Source: Flavobacteriales bacterium (GTDB lineage Bacteria; Bacteroidota; Bacteroidia; Flavobacteriales; BACL11). Taken from it: a DNA stretch of 64,000 bases. The notes under the pieces are model-generated. The model saw only the letters and a program-made list of their open reading frames with translations. It was not told the DNA's origin and searched no databases. The stretch spans positions 201,286-265,285 of the forward strand of contig PAUF01000007.1 of the NCBI GenBank assembly GCA_002712715.1, in the 5' to 3' direction. The position numbers were made by a program, and so were the translations under genes. The number at the start of each line of letters is the position of its first letter. The stretch's first letter is position 1. Shown here in pieces: positions 41,513-53,370 of this stretch.

Positions 41513-42781
41513 TTATTTTCGATATTTTTCATACAGTTCTTTTTGATGATTGTATAAATCAATTTCCTCTCCTTTAATATACGCGGCTTCTACTTGATTA
41601 GTCTTCATGTCTAAGGCATCTCCATTACTAATAAAAAATGTGGCATTTTTACCTTCTTCTATTGATCCTTCTTTTTCAGAAATCCCTAAGATTTTTGCAG
41701 CGTTAAGTGTTAAAGCGGTTATAGCGGATTCCTTATCAAGCCCATACGCTACTGCAGTGCCAGCTGTAAAAGGTAGGTTCCTAGAGCCCATTGCTTCCAT
41801 GTCTCCTGAATAGGAAAAACAAAAGGTAATATCCTCTTCATATAGTTTTGAAGGTAGATTATAAAATTCATCAATCGGAGAGTCTTCGCTACTAGGCAAG
41901 CTATGCGTTCTTATGAGTATTATTGGAACTTCATATTCTTTAATTATATTAATCGCATTTATCGCGTCTTTTCCTCCAACTAGAATAATGTTTTTAACAC
42001 CTATTTTTGAAAAAAAACGTATAGACTCTCTTATTTCTTTGGCATAATTTGCATGAATATATAAATTACTACTTCCGTTAAAAATGTTTTCAAGAGACTT
42101 CATTTGTAGATCAATTTTTTCAGAAAATTTAAAATAAGCATAGGCTTTTTTGAAGTATTGTTTAATCTTTTCAACATCAGCTTCATAACTTTTATTTTGT
42201 TTGGTGTTGCCTGGCTCAGCCCACCAACCGGAATATTTAAAAACACTCGGCCAATTTAAATGTATCCCATCATTTTCTATAGCACTTGCATCTTCCCAAT
42301 TCATCCCATCTAAATACATTACTGAAGAAGCTCCCGAAATTATACCGCCTCTAGGAGTAACTTGAGTTATAAGCACGCCGTTGCTTCTGATTGTTTTTAA
42401 TATTCGTGAATCAGTATTATAAGCCGTTAAAGATCTTACATTAGGATTGAAATCTCCGACTTCATTATAGTCATTTGTTGCTCTAACAGCGCCTATTTCT
42501 GTAATTCCTAAAGTGTTATTTGGAGAAATAAACCCAGGATAAATATGTTTCCCATGAAGTTTTATAATTGTGTCATAGGAGGTCGGGTCTATTCTTATCT
42601 TATTCGCTTCAGTTACAATATCAAATTTGTCATCTTTAAAACTAATCAAAGAATTTTCTATTATTTCACCATTTCCTATGTGCGCTGTAGCTCCAATAAG
42701 TAAAATAGGTTTGTTAGCATTGGAATTAATCGCGATGAGGCATATTGCTAAATAGCTTATAAGTTTAAATTTTTTAATCAT
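41513..42781 (-). CDS. Amidohydrolase-family protein, HxH motif not recognisable
   Basis: KHIYPGFISPNNTLGITEIGA; C-term ALTLNAAKILGISEKEGSIEEGKNATFFIS amidohydrolase signature. Confidence 0.8.
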   Translation of the reverse strand: MIKKFKLISYLAICLIAINSNANKPILLIGATAHIGNGEIIENSLISFKDDKFDIVTEANKIRIDPTSYDTIIKLHGKHIYPGFISPNNTLGITEIGAVRATNDYNEVGDFNPNVRSLTAYNTDSRILKTIRSNGVLITQVTPRGGIISGASSVMYLDGMNWEDASAIENDGIHLNWPSVFKYSGWWAEPGNTKQNKSYEADVEKIKQYFKKAYAYFKFSEKIDLQMKSLENIFNGSSNLYIHANYAKEIRESIRFFSKIGVKNIILVGGKDAINAINIIKEYEVPIILIRTHSLPSSEDSPIDEFYNLPSKLYEEDITFCFSYSGDMEAMGSRNLPFTAGTAVAYGLDKESAITALTLNAAKILGISEKEGSIEEGKNATFFISNGDALDMKTNQVEAAYIKGEEIDLYNHQKELYEKYRK

Positions 42782-45764
42782 AGTCTTCTATAGTTTCACA
42801 GTGGTATATTTTCTCGTATTCTAATTCTATCTCCTTAAAATTTTTATTTGAGATGTCTTCCCCCATTTTTTTAATTAATCTCATACGTTCTATTAAATCT
42901 CTATCTTCCATTTGTTTTGATTTTTTAATGCAGTACATGAGAACGCCATCAACATATGTTTGTTCTACTTTAGCATATACAGATAAGGGATTACCACTCC
43001 AAATCACAATATCAGCATCTTTTCCTTTAGTAATACTGCCAATCTGATTGTCCAGATGCAAAAGAATAGCGGGATTTAGGGTAATCATTTTCCATGCTTC
43101 TTCTTCAGATACGTTTCCATATTTTATAGCTTTTGCAGCTTCATGATTTAATCTTCTACCCATTTCTGCATCATCAGAATTAATTGCGGTTACAATTCCG
43201 TTTTCATTGAGGATTGCTGCATTATATGGAATCGCATCATTGACTTCAAATTTATAGGCCCACCAATCTGAGAACGTCGAAGCTCCTGCTCCATGAATCT
43301 TCATTTTTTTTGCAACTTTGTATCCCTCAAGTATATGAGTAAATGTATTAATAGTAAACCCCATAGAGTCAGCTACATGCATGAGCATATTAATTTCTGA
43401 TTGAATATAAGAATGGCATGTAACGAATCTTTCTGAATTTAGAATTTCTACTAATGCGTTAAGCTCCATGTCTTCTCTAGGGGGAGAGGTGTTTCGTTTT
43501 ACATGAGGGCGTAAATTATTATAAGTGTCCCATTCTTTTTTGTACTCTTTTGCTCTTAAAAAGGCATCATAGAATACTTGTTCAACCCCCATTCTTGTTT
43601 GTGGGAATCGTATGGTGTTGTTGTCACCCCAATTACTTTGTTTTACATTTTCCCCTAATGCAAGCTTAATAAATCCTTTAGCATTTTTGATTTTCATGTC
43701 TTCAGCATTGCTACCCCATCTAAATTTAATTATTGCTGATTGGCCACCAATAGGATTTGCTGATCCATGCAAGAGCTGAGCGGTAGTAACTCCCCCCGCT
43801 AACTGTCTATATATGTTATGATCCTTAGGATTGATTACATTTGCAATACTTACTTCTGCCGTTACAGCTTGGCTACTTTCATTTACACCTTTACTAATAG
43901 CTATGTGAGAATGTTCATCAACAATTCCGCAGGTTAAATGTTTTCCTTTCAAATCAATTGTTGAAAACGCATTATTTTTGAATAATATTTTTCCATCGAT
44001 TTTTTTCCCAACAGCTATTATTTTCCCATCTTTAATTGCAACATCAGCTTCATCTAAAATGCCAGACTCTTCATTTGTCCAAATGGTTGCGTTGGTAAAT
44101 AGGATTGGTAGTTTTTCTTTTTTAAGTTGAATTCCGTAAGCTTTGTTTGGACTTAAGATAGTAGGTATTATAGTATCGATTAATTTTTTAGACTCGTTTT
44201 TATTCTCAATTAGTGTTGAGTCAAGCTGCAATTTGAAATCAATCATATCTCCAAAATCATTTTCATAAAACCCAATAAAAACACCGTCTACATATTCAGA
44301 CATTCCTCTAAATGACATGTCATTATTCGAGAAGAGCAAAGTAGTATTTTGGAGGTCTGTTTTATAAGCAACTAGCGAAGTGTCAGATGTGATTTCATGA
44401 ACTTTGATTTTATCTATTGAACCAGATAATTTAAAATTTCTAATTTCATTTATTTCAGAATGAAATGTATAATATCCTCTAAAATCATTAATAGGTTTTT
44501 TATTAATTATATGTCTTTTCCCATTAGTCCAGTTTTCATAGATTTTTCCATCATCAAATAAGTCGCCGCTACATATTAAAAAATTAGCTTTTTTGTTTTT
44601 TGCTATTGAACCAATTGTTTCTTCTTGATTGATTATAGTAGATGGGATATGTGTTAAAGCTTTAATAGCTATTTTTTTAGGAAGACCTTTATTAATTGCT
44701 GTTTTGAGGTTGTTGAAGAACTCCTCTGATTTTTCAATTCCTTCCATTGTGATACAGAATTTAATATCGTTTTCATAAAGAATCCTAGGATTAAAGGGAG
44801 CGGTCTCCCATTGTTTTAATTTTGATAAAGTTAAAGATCTATTTAGCTCAGGATTGCTGACATTGTATTTTTTTGGAAAATTAATTGGAAGGATAATTGG
44901 AAATCCAAATGTTTTTATGTCGTTCACATATTCATATTCTTCACCATTTCCTTTAATAATAAAATCTAATTCGAATTCATTCGCTATTTCGTTTATCCTG
45001 CTATAATCTAGTACATTATTAGTCTCAAATATGTGTGGCAAGTTGATATTCTCATTATAAGAGATATAAGACAGATTAATAACATCTTTCTGATTTTTGT
45101 ACCAATAAGCATCCAAGAAGAATTGTTTTATAAGAGCAATACTTCCCATTAAAGAACTAGGATAGTTTTGACTAGATGAACCTTTTTTAAAAGAGAATGC
45201 CAATGCTGTTTTAGGGTTTAAAATCACATTACTTTCTTGTTCCTGAGACAGAGAGACTAAAGAAGCGGTTCCTCTTACAATACCATCTTGTTGATGAGTC
45301 AGAACTACTCCAAACCCAGATGACAAATAATTTTTTATTTGCTCATTGTTAATTGAAAATTGATCGCATGCGTTTATTTCTGGATGAACAGCTTCATTCC
45401 AGTGATATGCCCCTTCTTTATTTGAATCAAATTGTGGATACATGCTTGGTTTTTTCTTAATACTTTTTTTAATACCATAGCTAGAGTATAAATCAATAAA
45501 AGATGGATAAATATAGCCCCCATCAAGATTAACAATTATAGCTCCCTTAGGGATTTCAATATTTTCGCCAACATCAATGATTTTATCTTGTTTGACAATT
45601 AGTATTCCATTTTCTATTTGATTTTTGTAATCAATAATTATATATGCATTAGTAAATGCATAAGTTGGATAGAAATTTTTTGATACGCTATTTACAGGAG
45701 TCATCTCTTGTGACATCAGGCTGCAACTAATTAGTATAAAAATAAAAAATTCAAGGTTTCTCAT
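42774..45764 (-). CDS. Large secreted amidohydrolase, two amidohydrolase domains (N-terminal degenerate, C-terminal intact HxH)
   Basis: N-domain YIYPSFIDLYSSYG; C-domain LTCGIVDEHSHIAISKG, TCHSYIQ, AINSDDAEMGRRLNHEA, GSITKGKDADIVIW. Confidence 0.87.
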   Translation of the reverse strand: MRNLEFFIFILISCSLMSQEMTPVNSVSKNFYPTYAFTNAYIIIDYKNQIENGILIVKQDKIIDVGENIEIPKGAIIVNLDGGYIYPSFIDLYSSYGIKKSIKKKPSMYPQFDSNKEGAYHWNEAVHPEINACDQFSINNEQIKNYLSSGFGVVLTHQQDGIVRGTASLVSLSQEQESNVILNPKTALAFSFKKGSSSQNYPSSLMGSIALIKQFFLDAYWYKNQKDVINLSYISYNENINLPHIFETNNVLDYSRINEIANEFELDFIIKGNGEEYEYVNDIKTFGFPIILPINFPKKYNVSNPELNRSLTLSKLKQWETAPFNPRILYENDIKFCITMEGIEKSEEFFNNLKTAINKGLPKKIAIKALTHIPSTIINQEETIGSIAKNKKANFLICSGDLFDDGKIYENWTNGKRHIINKKPINDFRGYYTFHSEINEIRNFKLSGSIDKIKVHEITSDTSLVAYKTDLQNTTLLFSNNDMSFRGMSEYVDGVFIGFYENDFGDMIDFKLQLDSTLIENKNESKKLIDTIIPTILSPNKAYGIQLKKEKLPILFTNATIWTNEESGILDEADVAIKDGKIIAVGKKIDGKILFKNNAFSTIDLKGKHLTCGIVDEHSHIAISKGVNESSQAVTAEVSIANVINPKDHNIYRQLAGGVTTAQLLHGSANPIGGQSAIIKFRWGSNAEDMKIKNAKGFIKLALGENVKQSNWGDNNTIRFPQTRMGVEQVFYDAFLRAKEYKKEWDTYNNLRPHVKRNTSPPREDMELNALVEILNSERFVTCHSYIQSEINMLMHVADSMGFTINTFTHILEGYKVAKKMKIHGAGASTFSDWWAYKFEVNDAIPYNAAILNENGIVTAINSDDAEMGRRLNHEAAKAIKYGNVSEEEAWKMITLNPAILLHLDNQIGSITKGKDADIVIWSGNPLSVYAKVEQTYVDGVLMYCIKKSKQMEDRDLIERMRLIKKMGEDISNKNFKEIELEYEKIYHCETIEDYD

Positions 45765-45849
45765 AAATACTTATAATTAAAGTTGTAAAAATACAATTTT
45801 TAAAAAATAAATTTTTGTTTCTTTGCTTCAGAGTTTAATTATTTTGTGA

Positions 45850-46026
45850 ATGAGTTTTCTTAAGCCAAAGTTTATTGTCAAATATACTAAGATTTATAAA
45901 GAAGGTGGGTTTAAAGCGGTAGCTAAGGAGGGAGGCTGGACAGTTTTAATTTTATTATTCTTGTTTTTTTTGATTAAAGGTTTATTGTGGTTAATCATTC
46001 CATATTTAATTGCTAGGGGAGTATAA
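45850..46026 (+). CDS. Small (58 aa) membrane protein, possibly DUF4492-like
   Basis: Own translation: MSFLKPKFIVKYTKIYKEGGFKAVAKEGGWTVLILLFLFFLIKGLLWLIIPYLIARGV; not in supplied ORF list. Confidence 0.6.
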   Translation: MSFLKPKFIVKYTKIYKEGGFKAVAKEGGWTVLILLFLFFLIKGLLWLIIPYLIARGV

Positions 46027-46042
46027 ATTAAAAATAAATATT

Positions 46043-46399
46043 ATGAAAACACACGCGTTAAATTTAATTAATAGTTTTTCTTTAATGTCTATAGGACTAT
46101 GGGGATTGTATGTTTCTAATGCGCCAACATCTTTAATTCCAGTAGCTTTTGGATTATTTTTGTTTTTATGTTCTGATGGAATAAAGAATGAAAACAAGAA
46201 AATTGCTCATATTGCTGTTTTGTTAACCGTGGTTATTATTGCAGCTTTGTATTTCATGCCTCTTTCTAAGGAGTTAGCTTTAGAAGCTAGCCAGCAGGAC
46301 AGTAATAAGATTTACAGATTATTAGCAATGATTGGAACATCAGTATTAGCTATGATTGGTTTCGTTAAAAGCTTTATCGACGCTAGAAAAAACAAATAA
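46043..46399 (+). CDS. Conserved small multi-TM membrane protein
   Basis: MKTHALNLINSFSLMSIGLWGLYV... four hydrophobic segments; ATG at 46043 preferred. Confidence 0.7.
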   Translation: MKTHALNLINSFSLMSIGLWGLYVSNAPTSLIPVAFGLFLFLCSDGIKNENKKIAHIAVLLTVVIIAALYFMPLSKELALEASQQDSNKIYRLLAMIGTSVLAMIGFVKSFIDARKNK

Positions 46400-46410
46400 T
46401 GATTTAAAAT

Positions 46411-47573
46411 TTGAAGGAAAGAGCTGTTTTAATTGGATTAATAACCAGTGATATTTCCAAAGAACTTATTGAGGAATATTTGTTGGAATTAGCTTTTTTG
46501 GCAAAAACAGCGGGAGCTGATACTATAAAATCCTTTACACAAAAATTACCTCATCCAGATAAATCTACTTTTTTAGGAAAAGGAAAAACAGCTGAGATAA
46601 GCGAATTTGTAAAATCTAATGATATCAGTTTAGTTATATTTGATGATGAGCTGTCTCCTACTCAATTAAGAAATGTAGAAAAAATTTATGGCTGTAAGAT
46701 TTTAGATCGAAATAATCTTATTCTAGATATTTTTGCTACTAGAGCGCAAACATCTAAAGCTCGAACTCAAGTAGAGCTTGCTCAATATCAGTATTTGTTG
46801 CCAAGACTTACTAGAATGTGGACACATTTAGAAAGGCAAAAGGGGGGCATTGGAATGCGAGGACCAGGTGAGACTCAGATCGAAACAGATAGAAGAATTA
46901 TAAAAGATAAAATTTCTTTATTAAAAAAGAAAATTAAAAAAATAGATAAGCAAGGTTTTACACAACGCAAACAGAGGCATCAGTTAATAAGGGTTTCTCT
47001 AGTAGGATACACAAATGCAGGGAAATCAACTTTAATGAATCAACTTAGTAAAGCAGAAATTTTTGCTGAGGACAAGCTTTTTGCAACATTAGATACAACA
47101 GTTCGAAAAGTTGTAATTGAAAATTTACCCTTTTTACTCACAGACACAGTTGGTTTTATCAGAAAACTTCCTCACGAACTTGTTGATTCATTTAAGTCAA
47201 CTTTAGATGAAGTTAGAGAATCCGATTTATTATTACATGTAGTAGATATTTCTAATAAGTCTTTTGAAGATCATATTAAAACTGTTGATAAAACTATTTT
47301 AGATATAGGAGCTTCTGACATTCCATCAATTATAATTTTCAATAAAATTGACAATTATAAATTTGTGGAAAAAGAGGATGATGATTTAACTGAAAAAACA
47401 AATGAAAATTATTCTCTCAAGGATCTAGAGTCTACTTGGATGTCTAAAATTAATACTGAAGTTATTTTCATTTCATCTACTCAAAAATATAATTTTGACA
47501 TTTTAAGAAATACTTTATATAATAAAATAAAGGATTTGCATATAAAAAGATATCCGTATAATAACCTTCTTTA

Positions 47574-47577
<4 letters not shown>
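46411..47577 (+). CDS. hflX: GTPase HflX
   Basis: GMRGPGETQIETDRR, GYTNAGKSTLMNQL, DTVGFIRKLPHELVDSFKSTLDEV; TTG start. Confidence 0.95.
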
Positions 47578-49394
<1,817 letters not shown>

Positions 49395-49428
49395 TGATGC
49401 AAATGTAATGATAAGAAAATAGAAAAGC

Positions 49429-49436
49429 TATCTTTG
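49429..49436 (+). promoter_or_regulatory. -7 element TATCTTTG upstream of rbfA
   Basis: Exact TAnnTTTG, 4 nt before ATG 49441. Confidence 0.6.
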
Positions 49437-49440
49437 CAGT

Positions 49441-49779
49441 ATGGAAACTACACGACAGCAAAAGGTATCTAAGGCTATTTTAAAAGAATTATCTTTTATT
49501 TTTCAAAAGGAAACAAGACAGTTTTTAGGAAATATTCTAGTGACAATAACATCAGCAAGAGTCTCTCCAGATTTGTCTGTTGCTAAAATATATCTCAGCA
49601 TTTTCCCAGCAAAGGATCCTGATGAATCTTTACAAGTTTTAAATAATAACAAGAAGTATTTTCGAACTATTTTAGCGCAATCTGTAAAAAATCAATTGAG
49701 AATTATACCAGAGTTAATATTTTACTTGGATGATTCCGCTGAGTATGCTGAGCAAATTGAATCGTTATTAAAAAAATAA
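49441..49779 (+). CDS. rbfA: 30S ribosome-binding factor RbfA
   Basis: RQQKVSKAILKELSFIFQKE...VTITSARVSPDLSVAKIYLSIFP. Confidence 0.92.
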   Translation: METTRQQKVSKAILKELSFIFQKETRQFLGNILVTITSARVSPDLSVAKIYLSIFPAKDPDESLQVLNNNKKYFRTILAQSVKNQLRIIPELIFYLDDSAEYAEQIESLLKK

Positions 49780-49789
49780 TAATTCAATA

Positions 49790-51007
49790 ATGATATCCTC
49801 ACTTTATATAGCTCTTAAATATTTTGGCAATTCAAAAGTCAAACATGTTGTTAATTTAGTATCATACATTTCATGGGTAGGGGTTGCCATAATAACAGCT
49901 TGTCTAGTAATTATTTTATCTGTAGTCAATGGATTTGAAAAGCAAGTTGTTAAGACTTATAACTCGTATTACCCTGATATTGAAATCAAATCGGTTAACT
50001 ATAATACATTTGATGCTGAGAGGTTAACTCATATCTTATTAGAATTAGGAGATCATATTAAGGTATCGTCATCTATTTTAGAAGAAAGAGCTCTTTTATT
50101 TTATAATAATGTGAGAGTTGTTTCTAATATTATTGGGGCTGATAGAAAATATTTGGAGATTTTAACTAACCAAGACACTTCTTTAATTAAAGGTTTTTTA
50201 GATGAGAAATCCGAAACTTCTATTTTAGGAAACACTTTGATGTTTAGTATTGGAGCAAATGTTTTTGCAACAGATGAGATAGAGTGTTATGTTCCTAAGT
50301 CAGAATCAAAAGTGCTAACATCTCTAGATGACTTTAAGATATTTTTTGTTCGGCCTACATCGTATATTACTAAGCCCGCTAGAGTTGATGATAACTTTAT
50401 AATAATGCCATTGACTAATGTTCAAAAAATTTTAGATAAAAAAAATCAAATTTCGTCAATTCAAATAGATTTTAATGAGGGCTCAGACCTTACTAACATC
50501 AAAGAAAAAATTGCTAGCATGCTTGAGGAAGAATTTGTAGTCATAACGAAATATGAACAGAATAAATTTCTTTATAAATTGTTAAATTCTGAGAAATTAA
50601 TTACATTTATAATACTAATATTTGTGTTGTTATTAATTTTTTTCAACGTTATAAGCTCTATTAGCATGTTGATTATTCATAAGAAGTCTGATATTAAAAT
50701 TTTATCTTTTTTAGGAGCTTCAAAATCCTTTATTCGTTGGGTGTTTTTTTATAAAGGTTTTCTTGGGGTGTTTTTTGGCAGCATTATTGGAATTTCATTT
50801 GGGATATTAATTTCTTTTGTTCAGAGCTATTTTAGCATAATTAAATTCAGGGGAGCTGGAGATGGTTCTTTAATTCCATATCCAATAAATATTTCTTTCT
50901 ATGATGTTTTTTTAATAGAACTGATTGTTCTTATAATGGGAACTTGTATTACATTCATTCCTACAATTTTATTAGTAAATAAGATAGTTAGAAAACAAAA
51001 TCTTTGA
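49790..51007 (+). CDS. LolC/E-type ABC transporter permease (FtsX-like)
   Basis: VVNLVSYISWVGVAIITACLVIILSVVNGFEKQV; four TM topology; KKSDIKILSFLGASKSFIRWVFFYKG. Confidence 0.9.
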   Translation: MISSLYIALKYFGNSKVKHVVNLVSYISWVGVAIITACLVIILSVVNGFEKQVVKTYNSYYPDIEIKSVNYNTFDAERLTHILLELGDHIKVSSSILEERALLFYNNVRVVSNIIGADRKYLEILTNQDTSLIKGFLDEKSETSILGNTLMFSIGANVFATDEIECYVPKSESKVLTSLDDFKIFFVRPTSYITKPARVDDNFIIMPLTNVQKILDKKNQISSIQIDFNEGSDLTNIKEKIASMLEEEFVVITKYEQNKFLYKLLNSEKLITFIILIFVLLLIFFNVISSISMLIIHKKSDIKILSFLGASKSFIRWVFFYKGFLGVFFGSIIGISFGILISFVQSYFSIIKFRGAGDGSLIPYPINISFYDVFLIELIVLIMGTCITFIPTILLVNKIVRKQNL

Positions 51008-51980
51008 ATTTCTCTTTGACCTCTTCTAAAGTTTCAATGATTTCTTGAGTTGATTCGGCAGTTACCATTCTGATGCGATAGTTTTTAAAATTAGGAATTG
51101 CTTTAAAATAATTAGTATAATGCCTTTTCATTTCGGCAATTCCTAATGTTTCCCCTTTCCATTTAATTGAGTGTATGAGGTGTCTTTTACATGTCTCAAT
51201 TCTTAAATTTAAGCTGGGTTTTTTTAAGTAAGTATCGGTTTTCAAGTAGTGCTTTATTTCATTAAAAATCCAAGGATAACCAATTGAAGCTCTGCCAATC
51301 ATAGCTCCATCAAGTCCGTAAATGTTTTTCATTTCTTTTGCTCTTTCGGGCGTATTAACATCTCCATTGCCAAATACTGGAATATGCATTCTTGGATTAT
51401 TTTTAACTTCCGCAATTAAAGTCCAGTCAGCAACTCCTTTATACATTTGTTTTCTAGTCCTTCCATGAATAGATATTGCTTTTATGCCTACATCTTGAAG
51501 TCTTTCAGCTACTTCAACAATATGCATTGAGTTTTCATCCCATCCCAACCTAGTTTTAACTGTTACAGGTATTTTTGTTGAATTAACAATCTGCTTAGTC
51601 ATTTCAACCATTTTTGGAATATCTCGAAGTATTCCCGCGCCTGCGCCTTTATTTGCAACTTTTTTAACTGGGCATCCGTAATTAATATCAATGATTTCAG
51701 GATTTGCTTTTTCACAAATTTTGGTAGCTTCTTTCATAGAGTCAATGTTGTTGCCAAAAATTTGAATCCCTATTGGTCTTTCAAAATCATATATATCAAG
51801 TTTTTGAGTGCTTTTTTCAGCATCTCTGATTAATCCTTCAGATGAGATAAACTCAGTGTACATTACATCAGCACCATTTTCTTTACATAAAGCTCTAAAT
51901 GGAGGATCACTGACATCTTCCATAGGAGCAAGTAGAAGAGGAAACTCTCCTAATTCTATATTTCCTATTTTTACAGACAT
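50988..51980 (-). CDS. dusB: tRNA-dihydrouridine synthase (DusB-like)
   Basis: LLLAPMEDVSDPPFRALC, DINYGCPVKKVANKGAGAGIL, FGNGDV, DGAMIGRASIGYPW. Confidence 0.93.
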   Translation of the reverse strand: MSVKIGNIELGEFPLLLAPMEDVSDPPFRALCKENGADVMYTEFISSEGLIRDAEKSTQKLDIYDFERPIGIQIFGNNIDSMKEATKICEKANPEIIDINYGCPVKKVANKGAGAGILRDIPKMVEMTKQIVNSTKIPVTVKTRLGWDENSMHIVEVAERLQDVGIKAISIHGRTRKQMYKGVADWTLIAEVKNNPRMHIPVFGNGDVNTPERAKEMKNIYGLDGAMIGRASIGYPWIFNEIKHYLKTDTYLKKPSLNLRIETCKRHLIHSIKWKGETLGIAEMKRHYTNYFKAIPNFKNYRIRMVTAESTQEIIETLEEVKEKFKDFVF

Positions 51981-51987
51981 ATTACTA

Positions 51988-51995
51988 CAAAAATA
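51988..51995 (-). promoter_or_regulatory. -7 element TATTTTTG upstream of dusB
   Basis: Exact TAnnTTTG, 7 nt before ATG 51980. Confidence 0.55.
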
Positions 51996-52004
51996 AGTAA
52001 ACCA

Positions 52005-52892
52005 ATGAAGCTAAAAACTTTTTTATTAAATAAATCCCAAGGATTTAAATTAACTTTTTTCTTTGTGATTGTTTTATGTGTAGCTTTTTTTACGTCTCTT
52101 TTTATGGGTTTTTTTATTGAAGATGACATAAAAAAATTAATCAGCAATATTTTTGATCAAAGGGTTCATATAATAATTAATTTTTTGTTTATACTCATTT
52201 TACCAGTGTATATTTTATCTTTTTTTGAGAGGACTAGAATGAGTGATTTAGTAGGGCTGAATAGCAACTTTATTAATAAACAAGTTTTATTTTTAATAAT
52301 GTCAATTATCAGTATCCAACCTTTTATTGTATACACTGTATATTTAAACTCTGAATTTATATTTTCGGTTTTTAGTCAATTACCTGAAATGATCTCTTTC
52401 TTTGAGAAGATGGAAGAGCAAGCGAATGCATTTATACAGAACTTATTGAATCAGGAAGGTTACCATAATCTAACTATCAATATTGTGTTATTAGCGATTT
52501 TGCCTGCAATTGGTGAAGAGCTATTTTTTAGAGGCATTATTCAGAAAAAACTAACTTATATAATTATTAATCCTCATCTAGCTATTCTAATTACCTCAAT
52601 TGTTTTTTCAGCTATTCATTTGCAGTTTTTTGGATTTCTTCCTCGATTAATTTTAGGATTGGCCTTGGGATACTTTTTTTATTATTCTAAAAATTTATGG
52701 ATGCCCATATTAGCACATTTTACACATAACGCTTTATCCGTATTTGCTTTATTTTTTACGAAACATGAATTGAGTGAGACCCCATTAGAATTAAATGAGG
52801 ATAATATTAATCTTCCACCAGTTTTTGCCAGTATATTCTTTTTTGTGATTTTCTTTTATTTATTTATAAAAGTATATAAAAATGAAAAATAG
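52005..52892 (+). CDS. CPBP family intramembrane metalloprotease
   Basis: IGEELFFRGIIQKKL, SAIHLQFFGFLPRLILGLALGYF, HFTHNALS. Confidence 0.92.
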   Translation: MKLKTFLLNKSQGFKLTFFFVIVLCVAFFTSLFMGFFIEDDIKKLISNIFDQRVHIIINFLFILILPVYILSFFERTRMSDLVGLNSNFINKQVLFLIMSIISIQPFIVYTVYLNSEFIFSVFSQLPEMISFFEKMEEQANAFIQNLLNQEGYHNLTINIVLLAILPAIGEELFFRGIIQKKLTYIIINPHLAILITSIVFSAIHLQFFGFLPRLILGLALGYFFYYSKNLWMPILAHFTHNALSVFALFFTKHELSETPLELNEDNINLPPVFASIFFFVIFFYLFIKVYKNEK

Positions 52893-53369
52893 CTATTCTC
52901 TTTTTTTGGTAGAGTAGTTAATTTTGAGAGCTTCTGCTTTTCTCAACTGAGTTTTTACTTCGGTTACTATACCCATAGTTACGTCTTCATCTGCTTTTAT
53001 TGATGTTGTCATTCGAGAAATGAGCTTCTCATCTTTTTTTGCTTGCTCGTCTTTAACCCACTGATAGATTTTGCTAACATCTTTTCTTCTATATAGTTTA
53101 TCATCAAGTTGAATACAAGGAAGTCGTCCAAATTTATCTTGTTGTGATTCTATTGGGCTCCCAATATAAATATAATTTACTAGGGATTTTTTTTCTAATT
53201 TTTTCACCTCCGACGCTTTTGGTTGTGATACAGTCATTTGAAGCGTAACTTCACGCAAAACAGTTGTTACCATAAAAAAGAACAATAGCATAAAGACTAT
53301 GTCTGGCAATGAAGCTGTTGAGATTGCCGCCATTTTTTTACCATTATTTCCTTTTTTAAATTTACTCAT
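52893..53369 (-). CDS. ExbD/TolR family biopolymer transport protein
   Basis: ISTASLPDIVFMLLFFFMVTTVLRE TM with conserved Asp. Confidence 0.9.
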   Translation of the reverse strand: MSKFKKGNNGKKMAAISTASLPDIVFMLLFFFMVTTVLREVTLQMTVSQPKASEVKKLEKKSLVNYIYIGSPIESQQDKFGRLPCIQLDDKLYRRKDVSKIYQWVKDEQAKKDEKLISRMTTSIKADEDVTMGIVTEVKTQLRKAEALKINYSTKKRE

Positions 53370-53370
53370 T

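Noticed and set aside
41513-41813. + strand ORF 41607..41813 as a small gene
   Set aside because: Antisense to the conserved C-terminus of the 422-aa amidohydrolase.
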